A DNA stretch of 64,000 nucleotides from positions 1 to 64,000 of the forward strand of contig CAVROM010000016.1 of the NCBI GenBank assembly GCA_963722815.1. Direction: 5' to 3'. The position numbers and the translations under genes were made by a program. The stretch's first letter is position 1. The number at the start of each line of letters is the position of its first letter. This DNA comes from DASQFQ01 sp963722815. GTDB lineage: Bacteria; Actinomycetota; Thermoleophilia; Solirubrobacterales; Solirubrobacteraceae. Below are positions 1-7,558 of this stretch, in pieces. The notes under the pieces are model-generated. The model was not told the DNA's origin. It searched no databases and was given only the letters and a program-made list of their open reading frames with translations.

Positions 1-324
1 ATCCGCATCGCGGGCCACTTCAAGGGCACGCGCACCACGCTCACGCGCGTCACGGTCAGGACCCCGCGGGGCACGCGCATCCGGATCCGCTGCAGCGGGA
101 AGGGCTGCGCGTTCAAGCGCAAGGCGGTGGCCGCGAGGCTGATCGGCCTCCGCTCGCTGCGACGCACGTACCGCCCGAAGGCTACGATCGAGATCCGTGT
201 GACGCAGGCGAGGAAGATCGGGAAGTACATGCGCGTCCGGACGCGCCGCGGCAAGGCGCCGGTGCGCTCCGACCGCTGCCTGATGCCGGGGAAGACGAAG
301 CCGGTGAGATGCCCGACCGGCTGA
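1..324 (+). CDS. C-terminal part of an exported, basic beta-rich repeat protein (5' truncated)
   Basis: The frame is open from the first base and ends with TGA at 322-324, so only about the last 107 residues are visible. They are rich in Arg, Lys and Thr with alternating hydrophobic and charged residues (RVTVRTPRGTRIRIRC, later TIEIRVTQARKIGKY). This looks like beta-strand repeats, with cysteines that would suit an exported protein. I recognise no enzymatic motif. It overlaps the next gene by 16 bases, so the two are probably co-transcribed. Function unknown; the N-terminal part lies outside the window. Confidence 0.6.
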   Translation: MRIAGHFKGTRTTLTRVTVRTPRGTRIRIRCSGKGCAFKRKAVAARLIGLRSLRRTYRPKATIEIRVTQARKIGKYMRVRTRRGKAPVRSDRCLMPGKTKPVRCPTG

Positions 325-761
325 CCCCGCGCGTCACCGTGCTGCTCGTCGTGCTGGCGTTCAGCATGGCCTTCGGGCTGCAGGCGCTCGGCAAGTCGGC
401 CGCGCCGAAGGCCGCGGTGGGCGCAAGCGCGGCGTCAAACGTCGAGCAACCCGGGCCGAGGCCCGAGCTCTCGCTGACGTCCGCCGACTCGGTACCGGCG
501 CTCCGGGATCCGCGCAAGCCGAAGCCGAAGCCGAAGCGCAAGCCGAAGCGGCATGTGGTCGCCGCGCCAGAGCCTGCGGTCCGCCCGTTCGCCACACCCA
601 CCGCGACGCCGACGCCGACGCCGACCTACGTCCCGACGCCTGCGGCAACGCCGCGCTACGTCCCACCGGCGAGGACGCCCGCGCCCACGCCGAAGAGCAC
701 GCCGGAGCCATCGGGCGACTTCGACAGCTCTGGCAACTCCGACAGCTCGGGAACCCCGTGA
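309..761 (+). CDS. Small exported or membrane-anchored Pro/Thr-rich protein
   Basis: A 150-residue protein. Residues 8-28 form one hydrophobic segment (VTVLLVVLAFSMAFGLQALG) that would act as signal peptide or anchor. The rest is low complexity: a Lys-Pro run near residues 70-80, then a Thr-Pro-rich stretch (TATPTPTPTYVPTP) and a Ser/Asp-rich tail. Such tails usually span the cell wall. The start overlaps the preceding gene by 16 bases and the stop overlaps the next start as GTGA at 758-761, so the three genes read as one unit. No domain of known function is visible. Confidence 0.6.
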   Translation: MPDRLTPRVTVLLVVLAFSMAFGLQALGKSAAPKAAVGASAASNVEQPGPRPELSLTSADSVPALRDPRKPKPKPKRKPKRHVVAAPEPAVRPFATPTATPTPTPTYVPTPAATPRYVPPARTPAPTPKSTPEPSGDFDSSGNSDSSGTP

Positions 762-2032
762 GCGCAGCGACGGCCAGACGCGCCACGCCCCCGGAGATGC
801 CGCTTCCCGTGCTCGCGGTGGCTTCCCTCGTGCTCGTCGCAGCGATCGCCGGGCTGGTGCTCGGCGGTGTCCTACGCAGCGAGCCGGCGCCGCGCGCGAA
901 GCCGAACCCGACAACCGTCGCCGCCGCCGGGGTTCGGCTCGAGCTGCCGTCGGGCTGGGCGCGGGGCGGGGCGACAACGCTGGCCGGCTTCAATCGGCCG
1001 CTCTGGCTGCGCGACCCGCATGCCGGGCTGCGCGCAGGGGTCGAGCTGCTGCCGGCGGCTTCACCGACGCTGCTCCCGGTGGGTCTCCACGCTTCTGGCG
1101 CGCCCTCGACGGTCGAGCTGGGCCAGGGCCGGCAGGCGTGGCGCTACCAGGTGGCGCGCACGGACGCGGTCCCGCAGGTCGTCTACGCGGCACCCACCAC
1201 CAAGGGCATCGCGACGGTCGGCTGCCTCGGAGTGTCCGGCAGCGTCGCCGAGCGCGCGTGCAAGCAGCTCGCGGTCGCGCTCACGGTTCCCGGAGCCCGC
1301 CGTCTCGCGCCCGAGAAGCGTGCGGCCTTCTTCAGCCGGCTGCCCACGACCGTGGCCGGCCTCGAGGCCGCCCGGCTGAAGGGAACCGACGCACTCGACG
1401 CGGCGACACGCCCCGCGGCCCAGGCGCTCGCGGCGGAAGGTCTCGCTCGCGCGCACCGCGCTGCGGCGGCCGACCTGGCGCCCCTCAGCGGCGATGACGA
1501 TCTGGCTCGGGCGACCGTCGGCGACCTCGGCGAGACGGCGAGCGCGTACGACGCGCTCGCGGATGCGGCGCGGGCGCGCATTCCGCGGCCGTATGCCGCC
1601 GCGCGCAGCGCCGTTCTGAGCGCTGACGAAGGGCTCCGCAAGACCATGGCGCGCGACGCGGCTGCGGTCGCCGTGGCGAGCAGCCAAGTCGCAACCGCGA
1701 AGCCGGCGAGCACGCCGGCCGCGACGCCCGCGCGCACACCTGCCGCCACGCCCGCGAGCACGCCGGTCGCGACGCCCGCGCGCACACCTGCCGCAACGCC
1801 CGCGAGCACGCCCGCGGCGACGCCGGTCCAGACGCCGACGGCCAAGAAGCGCGAGTCCACCGCCAAGTCGGTCGCCAAGGCGGTCTCGGACGCCGAGAGC
1901 AAGCCGGTCGCCATCGCGAAGCCGCCCACCAAGTCGTCCGGCACCGATCTGACCGTCCCGCTCCTCCTGCTGTTCGCCGCCGTGTCGGTCTTCTTCGCCG
2001 TGCGCGCCGCGGTCCGCTCGCAGCGGTCGTAG
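758..2032 (+). CDS. Membrane protein with N- and C-terminal anchors and a Thr-Pro repeat stalk
   Basis: A 424-residue protein starting at GTG, four-base overlap with the gene before. Residues about 17-40 are one membrane segment and residues about 397-418 another (VPLLLLFAAVSVFFAVRAAV) followed by basic residues. The middle probably lies outside the membrane. Residues 60-180 resemble a small alpha/beta domain (VRLELPSGWARGG, with two cysteines), then an Ala-rich helical region, then a 16-residue repeat PASTPAATPARTPAAT copied about 2.7 times at residues 316-361. I do not recognise the family. The repeat and double anchor suggest a surface or wall-associated role. Confidence 0.6.
   Translation: MSAATARRATPPEMPLPVLAVASLVLVAAIAGLVLGGVLRSEPAPRAKPNPTTVAAAGVRLELPSGWARGGATTLAGFNRPLWLRDPHAGLRAGVELLPAASPTLLPVGLHASGAPSTVELGQGRQAWRYQVARTDAVPQVVYAAPTTKGIATVGCLGVSGSVAERACKQLAVALTVPGARRLAPEKRAAFFSRLPTTVAGLEAARLKGTDALDAATRPAAQALAAEGLARAHRAAAADLAPLSGDDDLARATVGDLGETASAYDALADAARARIPRPYAAARSAVLSADEGLRKTMARDAAAVAVASSQVATAKPASTPAATPARTPAATPASTPVATPARTPAATPASTPAATPVQTPTAKKRESTAKSVAKAVSDAESKPVAIAKPPTKSSGTDLTVPLLLLFAAVSVFFAVRAAVRSQRS
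1703..1840 (+). repeat. 48-bp in-frame tandem repeat coding for a Thr-Pro stalk
   Basis: Two complete 48-base units (1703-1750 and 1751-1798) differ at only a few bases, and a third partial, more diverged unit follows to 1840. The unit is a multiple of three and encodes PASTPAATPARTPAAT, so copy number could change without breaking the frame. Confidence 0.8.
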
Positions 2033-2038
2033 CGCCCA

Positions 2039-2044
2039 TAAGCT
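2039..2044 (+). promoter_or_regulatory. TAAGCT -10-like box
   Basis: TAAGCT ends seven bases before the GTG at 2052, with no Shine-Dalgarno sequence between. It is one of a series of TANNNT boxes at this distance from start codons in the window, and suggests a leaderless transcript. Confidence 0.4.
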
Positions 2045-2051
2045 CACCCGG

Positions 2052-3701
2052 GTGGCCCCACCCGCCTCGATCCTGATCCCGACGCGCCGGCGCCGCGACT
2101 ATCTCGCGGTCGCGCTCGCCTCCGCCGCGCCACAGGCCGAGGAGCACGGCGCCGAGCTGATCGTGGTCGAGGACGACCCGGAGGACGCCGAGACGCGCGC
2201 GCTGGCCGAGCAGCACGGCGCGCGCTACCTCGCCCACGGCGAGCCGCGCGGGCTCAACGCCGCGCGCAACACCGCGATCGCGGCGGCGCAGGCCGACCTC
2301 CTGTGCTTCCTCGACGACGACGCCGCGGCCTGGCCGGGCTGGCTGGCCGCGCTGATCGCGGCGGCCGCCGAGCATCCGGAGCACGAGGCGTTCGGCGGCC
2401 CGATCAAGGCGCAGCTCGAGGACACCAACCTGCACGCCTGCGGGCGCGAGCCGCCGCCGGTGACCACGCTCGACCTCGGCCCCGACGACCGCGACGCCGA
2501 GTTCGTGTGGGGCGCGAACCTCACGCTGCGCCGCCAAGCGCTCGAGCGGATCGGGAGCTTCGACCCCGGCCTCGACCTCTACGGCGACGAGGAGGACTGG
2601 CAGCGGCGCCTGCACGCCGCCGGCGGGCGCATCCGCTACGTGGCCGCGGCCGGCGTCGACCACCGGCGCACGGGCAAGGACGCGCGCATCGGCGGCCTCT
2701 CGCGCGCCGCCTACGGGCGCGGGCGCAACTCGCGCCGCTACGACGCGCGCAAGGGCGTCGCGCCGCCGCTGGCGGCGGAGCTGCGCACGCTGCTCGGCTG
2801 CCTGTGGCACATCGTGCGCCGCCGCTGCGGCAACGGGATCGTGCTGACCGCGCTGACGCTCGGCCGGCTGCGCGAGGCGCTCAAGCCCCAGAAGGTGCCG
2901 GCCAGCACCCGCGACCCGGACTACCTCAGCGGCCGCTCCGGCACGCTCGGGCGCCGCGGCCTGCTGGCGGGGCGGCTGCGCGACGCGCGCGCGAACCTGC
3001 GCACCGCCCGCGCTCGCCGCCGCCTCGCCCGCCAGGCGCGCTCGGAGCCCAAGCGGCGCGTGCTCGTGCTCTCGGTCGTGCGGCCGGAGAACGCCCGCGC
3101 GGCGGCGGAGATCGGGCACGAGCTCGGCGCCTCGCACCACGACGCGCTGCTGCGGATCGTCGCGCCCGCCGAGGGGGCCGGGAAGTGGGCCAACCTCAAC
3201 GCCGCGCTGACCGCCCACCCGCCGCGCGGCTTCCACTGGCTGCTGATCGTCGACGACGACGTCGAGCTGCCGCGCGACTTCCTCGACGTCTTCATCTCGC
3301 TCGCCGAGCACCACGGCTTCCGCCTCGCCCAGCCCGCGCACGCGTTCGCCTCCCACGCCGCGTGGGAGGTCACCCGCCGCCGCCCCGGCCTGACCGCCCG
3401 GCGCACGCGCTTCGTCGAGATCGGGCCGGTGACCGCGATCCGCGCCGACGCGTTCGACGTCCTGCTCCCGTTCCCCGACCTGCAGATGGGCTGGGGGCTC
3501 GACGCGCACTGGGCCGCGGTGGCCGAGGGGCGGGGCTGGAAGGTCGGCGTGATCGACGCCGTCCCGATCCGCCACACCCGCCCGGTCGCCGCCTCCTACC
3601 CGCGCGACGCCGCGATGGCGGAGGCCGACCGCTTCCTCGCCGGCAAGCCGTATCTGACGCGCGAGCAGGCGGCCGAGGTGCTCGAGGAGTACCGCGATTA
3701 G
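2052..3701 (+). CDS. Glycosyltransferase with two GT-A domains
   Basis: A 549-residue cytosolic protein. Residues 1-210 are a family 2 glycosyltransferase domain: SILIPTRRR at the N-terminus, the metal-binding DDDAA (about residue 91) and the acceptor-site pattern ending in YGDEEDW (about 178). After a basic linker, residues 330-540 hold a second nucleotide-sugar-binding domain with its own LLIVDDDVELP (about 398) and a late MGWGLDAHW segment, resembling uncharacterised DUF707-like transferases. The GTG start sits seven bases after a TAAGCT box. It opens the surface-polysaccharide region; sugar donor and acceptor cannot be told from sequence. Confidence 0.8.
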   Translation: MAPPASILIPTRRRRDYLAVALASAAPQAEEHGAELIVVEDDPEDAETRALAEQHGARYLAHGEPRGLNAARNTAIAAAQADLLCFLDDDAAAWPGWLAALIAAAAEHPEHEAFGGPIKAQLEDTNLHACGREPPPVTTLDLGPDDRDAEFVWGANLTLRRQALERIGSFDPGLDLYGDEEDWQRRLHAAGGRIRYVAAAGVDHRRTGKDARIGGLSRAAYGRGRNSRRYDARKGVAPPLAAELRTLLGCLWHIVRRRCGNGIVLTALTLGRLREALKPQKVPASTRDPDYLSGRSGTLGRRGLLAGRLRDARANLRTARARRRLARQARSEPKRRVLVLSVVRPENARAAAEIGHELGASHHDALLRIVAPAEGAGKWANLNAALTAHPPRGFHWLLIVDDDVELPRDFLDVFISLAEHHGFRLAQPAHAFASHAAWEVTRRRPGLTARRTRFVEIGPVTAIRADAFDVLLPFPDLQMGWGLDAHWAAVAEGRGWKVGVIDAVPIRHTRPVAASYPRDAAMAEADRFLAGKPYLTREQAAEVLEEYRD

Positions 3702-3735
3702 TCGATGCGGCCGGGGCGCCAGATTCACCGAGCCT

Positions 3736-3846
3736 GTGACCCTGCTCAAGCCGTTCATCCGATGCTCCTACGGCCGCAGCGCGTCCGTGGTGCGGTTGAT
3801 CGGCGGCCGCTACGGCCCCGTGCTGGTGCCGAAGCAGCTGCACTAG
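3736..3846 (+). CDS. Possible 36-residue basic small protein
   Basis: A GTG-to-TAG frame of 36 residues (VTLLKPFIRCSYGRSASVVR, then LIGGRYGPVLVPKQLH) fills the gap between the glycosyltransferase and the cation transporter. Codon third positions are GC-rich as in real genes here, and no other frame covers the gap. There is no clear ribosome binding site and I know no family. It may be a real small protein or chance. Confidence 0.3.
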   Translation: MTLLKPFIRCSYGRSASVVRLIGGRYGPVLVPKQLH

Positions 3847-3850
3847 CGGC

Positions 3851-3856
3851 TACCAT
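3851..3856 (+). promoter_or_regulatory. TACCAT -10-like box
   Basis: TACCAT ends eight bases before the ATG at 3865; no Shine-Dalgarno sequence follows. Fits the leaderless pattern seen at several first genes in this window. Confidence 0.4.
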
Positions 3857-3864
3857 GCCCTCGC

Positions 3865-4788
3865 ATGGAGCAGCAAGATCCACGCAAGAGCGTGCTCGCC
3901 GCGCTGATGGCGAACACCGCGATCGCGATCGCCAAGTTCGCGGCCGCCGTGATCTCCGGCTCCGCCGCGATGCTCGCCGAGGCGCTGCACTCGGCCGCCG
4001 ACACCGGCAACCAGGCGCTGCTGCTGTTGGGCCTCAAGCGCGCCGAGCGCCCGCCTGACGAGGGGCACCCGTTCGGCCACGGCAAGGCGCGCTTCTTCTG
4101 GGGGCTGCTGGTCGCCGTCAGCCTGTTCACGATCGGCGGCGGCTTCTCGATCTACCAGGGGGTCCACGGGCTGATCGCGGGCCACGAGCTGCCCGACCCG
4201 ACGATCGCGCTGATCGTGATCGCGCTCGCGATCTGCTTCGAGGGCTACGCGTGGCACACCGCCTACCGGCAGCTCGACGCCAGCCGCCGCGGGCGCAGCA
4301 TCATCGGCGCGCTGCGCAACTCGAAGGACCCGGAGGTCCTGACCGTGCTGGCCGAGGACACGGCGGCGATCAGCGGCCTGCTGGTGGCGGCGCTCGGCAT
4401 CGGCCTCGCCACGCTCACCGGCAAGGCGGCGTTCGACGCCGCCGCCTCGGTCGTGATCGGGCTCATCCTGTTCGTGGTCGCGTTCTTCCTCGGCCGCGAG
4501 AACGCGCAGCTGCTGATCGGCGAGGGCATCGACCCGCAGTCGCGCGAGGAGGTCGAGAAGGCGATCCTCGGCGTCGAGGGCGTCGAGGACCTGCTCGAGC
4601 TCCTGTCCATGCACCTGAGCCCGGAGGAGGTCCTGGTGACCGCCGACGTGCGCTTCCGCGACGACCTCTCGACCCAGGAGATCGCCCACACGATCGACCG
4701 CGTCGAAGCGGCGATCCGCGAGGTGGCGCCGGGAGCGACGAAGATCTACGTCGAGCCTGAGATCCGGTGGCGGGAGGAGGCGACGTAA
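3865..4788 (+). CDS. Cation diffusion facilitator family transporter
   Basis: A 307-residue inner-membrane antiporter that would export a divalent metal (Zn, Fe, Mn or Co) against protons. The transmembrane domain carries the family signature HSAADTGNQ (about residue 45), whose His and Asp bind the metal in the membrane, and the following loop EGHPFGHGKARFFWG. Several hydrophobic helices follow to about residue 208. The C-terminal 90 residues form the cytosolic alpha/beta domain (VEGVEDLLELLSMHLSPEEV). Length and order are normal for the family. Metal specificity cannot be read. It stands alone between glycosyltransferase genes. Confidence 0.9.
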   Translation: MEQQDPRKSVLAALMANTAIAIAKFAAAVISGSAAMLAEALHSAADTGNQALLLLGLKRAERPPDEGHPFGHGKARFFWGLLVAVSLFTIGGGFSIYQGVHGLIAGHELPDPTIALIVIALAICFEGYAWHTAYRQLDASRRGRSIIGALRNSKDPEVLTVLAEDTAAISGLLVAALGIGLATLTGKAAFDAAASVVIGLILFVVAFFLGRENAQLLIGEGIDPQSREEVEKAILGVEGVEDLLELLSMHLSPEEVLVTADVRFRDDLSTQEIAHTIDRVEAAIREVAPGATKIYVEPEIRWREEAT

Positions 4789-4791
4789 CCT
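4786..4791 (+). promoter_or_regulatory. TAACCT -10-like box
   Basis: TAACCT includes the TAA stop of the transporter gene and ends seven bases before the GTG at 4799. Suggests that the following two glycosyltransferase genes are read from their own leaderless promoter. Confidence 0.35.
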
Positions 4792-4798
4792 CCACGCC

Positions 4799-5938
4799 GT
4801 GCGCGTGGCCGTCGTCGCCGAGTACTACCCGCGCGCCGCGGACCCTGTGCTCGGCGTATGGGCGCACCGCCAGGCGCTCGCCGCGCGCGACGCCGGCGCC
4901 GACGTACGCGTGCTCGTGCTCCACCGGCCGGTGCCGAGCCGGGCGGCGCTGAAGGAGCGCCGCGGGCTGCTCGAGCCGCTGCGCCAGCCGCTGCGGACCG
5001 AGCTCGACGGCATCGCGGTCACCTACGTCCCGTTCCTCGCCCCGCCGCGGCCGCGGACCTACCAGCACTGGGGCGCGTGGGCGGCGCCGACGCTGGCGCT
5101 CGCGCTGCGGCGGCTGGACGTCGACCTCATCCACGCCCACTACGCGGCGCCCGCCGGCGACGCCGTGCGGCACGCGCGGACGGGCGTGCCGCTGGTCATC
5201 TCCGTCCACGGCGGCGACGTCCTCAGCGTCGTGCAGCGGCCCCGCGGGGAGGCGATCGTGCGGCGGGCGCTGGAGAGCGCGCGGCTCGTGCTCGCCAACT
5301 CGGCCGGGACCGAGGAGCGCGCCCGCGCGCTCGGCGCCGCCAACACGCGCGTCGTGCACCTCGGCACCGACGTCCCGCCCACGCCGCTCCCCTCGCCGCC
5401 CGCGCCGACGATCCTCAGCGTCGGCCACCTCGTCGCCCGCAAGCGCCACGCCGACGTGCTGCGCGCGCTGTGGCTGCTGCGCGACGACCATCCCGACCTG
5501 CGCTGGCTGGTGGTCGGCGACGGCCCGGAGCGGCCGGGGCTCGAGGCCATGGCGGCGGAGCTCGGCGTCGAGCGCCGCGTCGAGTTCAGGGGCGAGCTGC
5601 CGCCCGACGAGGTGCGGCAGCCGGCCACCGTGTTCGCGCTCCCCAGCGTCGACGAGGCGTTCGGCGTCGCCTACGTCGAGGCGATGGCGGCGGGCATCCC
5701 GGCCATCGGCTGCCGCGGCGAGGCCGGGCCGGAGGAGATCCGCGCCAGCGGCGCGGGGATCCGGCTCGTCGCGCCCGGCGACCCGGAGAGCCTCGCCGAG
5801 GAGCTCCGGCGGCTGCTCGAGGACGCCGCCTGGCAGCGCGAGCTCGGCGAGGCGGCGCGCGCGACCGTCGAGCGCTCGTTCACGTGGGAGGCGTGCGGCC
5901 GCGCGACGGTCGCCGCCTACGAGGAGGCGCTGCGGTGA
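4799..5938 (+). CDS. Glycosyltransferase family 4 (GT-B fold)
   Basis: A 379-residue retaining glycosyltransferase. The N-terminal half begins MRVAVVAEYYPRAADPVLGVW, the usual acceptor-binding Rossmann start, and has the HxH-like IHAHYA at about residue 116. The C-terminal half has ILSVGHLVARKRH (about 204), the GDGPER turn (about 241) and the donor-binding EAFGVAYVEAMA (about 284), where the first Glu begins the EX7E motif. Likely adds a hexose to a lipid-linked or wall glycan in the cytosol. Its stop overlaps the start of the next glycosyltransferase as GTGA, so the two are translationally coupled. Confidence 0.85.
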   Translation: MRVAVVAEYYPRAADPVLGVWAHRQALAARDAGADVRVLVLHRPVPSRAALKERRGLLEPLRQPLRTELDGIAVTYVPFLAPPRPRTYQHWGAWAAPTLALALRRLDVDLIHAHYAAPAGDAVRHARTGVPLVISVHGGDVLSVVQRPRGEAIVRRALESARLVLANSAGTEERARALGAANTRVVHLGTDVPPTPLPSPPAPTILSVGHLVARKRHADVLRALWLLRDDHPDLRWLVVGDGPERPGLEAMAAELGVERRVEFRGELPPDEVRQPATVFALPSVDEAFGVAYVEAMAAGIPAIGCRGEAGPEEIRASGAGIRLVAPGDPESLAEELRRLLEDAAWQRELGEAARATVERSFTWEACGRATVAAYEEALR

Positions 5939-6990
5939 AGCCCGTCCTCTTCGTCACCAACCACGCGCCGCCGTTCCGCGTCGGCGCGTTCGCGGCGCTG
6001 CACGAGCGCGAGGACGTGGTGTTCGCGCTGATCGGCGGCGACGTCCGCCACGGTGGCGGGGCGGGCGAGGAGCAGGACCTGCCGTTCCCCGTGCTGCGGC
6101 CGCGCCAGCAGGACGTCGCGCGGCTGGCGGGCGACTACCGCGCGGTGATCGCGGGCCTCTCCGGGCGCGTCGCGCCGCTCGCCGCCTACCTCGGCGCGCG
6201 GCGGGCGCGCGTGCCGTTCGTGCTGTGGGCGTCGTTGTGGGCGCATCCGCGGACGCTCCCGCACGCGGCGTCCTACCTGCCGGTGCGCCACCTGTACCGC
6301 CACGCCGACGCGATCGTCACCTACGGGCCGCACGTGTCCGCGTACGTGCGCTCGAAGGGCGCGACCCAGACCGTCGTCGAGGCCCCACAGAGCGTCGACA
6401 ACGGGTATTGGAACGGACCAACTACCCCAATTCGGCGCGCCGCGTTCCAGGCTGCGTTTGTCGGCAGAATCGCCGGGGAAAAAGGACTTCAAGTGCTCAT
6501 ACAGGCCTGGACTTTCTCCGGTCTGTCGGCACTCAGCGCCGCGCTGGTTCTGGTCGGCGGCGGTCCGATCCGAGCCCGGGCCGCCGCCACCGGCGCGGTC
6601 CTGTCCGAAGGCCGGCGGTCGCCGGCCGAAGTACGCAACTTCTATGCGGGAAGCGACGTTGTGGTCGTACCGTCGGTCCCGACCCGCGACTTCCGCGAGC
6701 CCTGGGGCCTGGTGGTCAACGAAGCCTTCAACCAGGGAGTCCCCGTGATCGCCTCCGATGCCGTCGGCGCCGTCGCCGGTGGCCTCGTGCGCCACGAGCG
6801 CACGGGGCTCGTCGTCCCGGCCGGGGACGTGCCGGCGCTCGCCTCCGCGCTGCGCCGGATGTACGACGATCCGGCGCTGCGGGCGCGGTTGGGGGCGGCG
6901 GGACGCGAGGCGGTCGGCGCCTACACGCACGCCGCGTGGGCGGCCGGAGTGTCAAGCGCGCTTGCGGCCGTGGGGAAGAGCCGTTGCTAG
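5935..6990 (+). CDS. Glycosyltransferase family 4 with a foreign-looking central segment
   Basis: A 351-residue GT-B glycosyltransferase starting at GTG in a four-base overlap with the previous gene. The N-terminal part (VLFVTNHAPPFRVGAF) binds the acceptor. The C-terminal half has AFVGRIAGEKGLQVLIQA (about residue 180), LVLVGGGP, and the EPWGLVVNEAFNQG motif (about 256), whose two Glu residues form the EX7E site. From about base 6394 to 6780 codon use changes sharply to A/T-ending codons (aaa, ata, att, tat, gta, gaa) that are almost absent on either side. The protein stays in frame and its motifs are intact, so it should be functional. Confidence 0.85.
   Translation: MKPVLFVTNHAPPFRVGAFAALHEREDVVFALIGGDVRHGGGAGEEQDLPFPVLRPRQQDVARLAGDYRAVIAGLSGRVAPLAAYLGARRARVPFVLWASLWAHPRTLPHAASYLPVRHLYRHADAIVTYGPHVSAYVRSKGATQTVVEAPQSVDNGYWNGPTTPIRRAAFQAAFVGRIAGEKGLQVLIQAWTFSGLSALSAALVLVGGGPIRARAAATGAVLSEGRRSPAEVRNFYAGSDVVVVPSVPTRDFREPWGLVVNEAFNQGVPVIASDAVGAVAGGLVRHERTGLVVPAGDVPALASALRRMYDDPALRARLGAAGREAVGAYTHAAWAAGVSSALAAVGKSRC
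6394..6780 (+). other. Compositional patch inside a glycosyltransferase gene
   Basis: About 390 bases with many A- or T-ending codons, embedded in a gene whose flanks use almost only G/C-ending codons. It covers the nucleotide-sugar-binding start of the second Rossmann domain. Looks like replacement by homologous DNA from another lineage; a chimeric assembly is the other explanation. Confidence 0.6.
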
Positions 6991-6993
6991 CGT
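6988..6993 (+). promoter_or_regulatory. TAGCGT -10-like box
   Basis: TAGCGT, containing the TAG stop of the preceding gene, ends eight bases before the ATG at 7002. No Shine-Dalgarno sequence. Confidence 0.4.
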
Positions 6994-7001
6994 GGAAGCC
7001 C

Positions 7002-7558
7002 ATGGTTCGTCTGCTGACGCTCAGCGGGCTGATCCTGCTGCTCGCTGCTCCCACGGCGAGCGCAGGCGTCCGCGAGAAGATCCTGCGCGAGTGCCAGGAC
7101 GGCCGCATCAGCGGCAACTACACGCCTGCGCAGCTGCGCGACGCGCGCAAGCACATCCCGACCGACATCGACGAGTACTCCGACTGCCGCGACGTGCTCG
7201 CGCGCGCCTCGATCTCGGGCGGGACCTCGAGCGGCGGCGCGGGCGGCGGCTCCGGCGGCGGCGGTGGGGCGGCTCGGCCGCGCCCGGCGGCGTGCAGTCC
7301 AACGCCTCCGACGGCCTCTCCTACGCCGCCAACAAGGGCGAGCAGGACGAGCTCGCCAAGGCGCTCTCCGACGGCCCCGAGGGCACCGACGTCGGCGGCC
7401 AGGACATCATCCCCGGCGCCACCGGCCTGGGTGTCGACACGGCCCGCCACGAGATTCCGGCGAACCTGCTCATCCCCCTGATCCTGGTCGGACTGTGCGC
7501 GGCGGCGCTGGCCGCCCCCGCGCTGCGCCGTCGTGTCATCGCTCGCCGGCACGCTTAG
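7002..7558 (+). CDS. Small exported protein with C-terminal membrane anchor (frameshifted)
   Basis: The N-terminus MVRLLTLSGLILLLAAPTASA is a clear signal peptide. A short domain with two cysteines follows (ILRECQDGRISGNYTPAQL ... YSDCRDVL), then a Gly/Ser-rich linker. The frame breaks in the linker near 7265-7290; in the next frame the protein continues NASDGLSYAANKGEQDE and ends with a membrane helix (IPLILVGLCAAALAAPALR) and a basic tail. This signal-peptide plus C-terminal-anchor layout puts the body outside the cell. The stop overlaps the start of the O-antigen-ligase-like gene. Function unknown. Confidence 0.6.
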
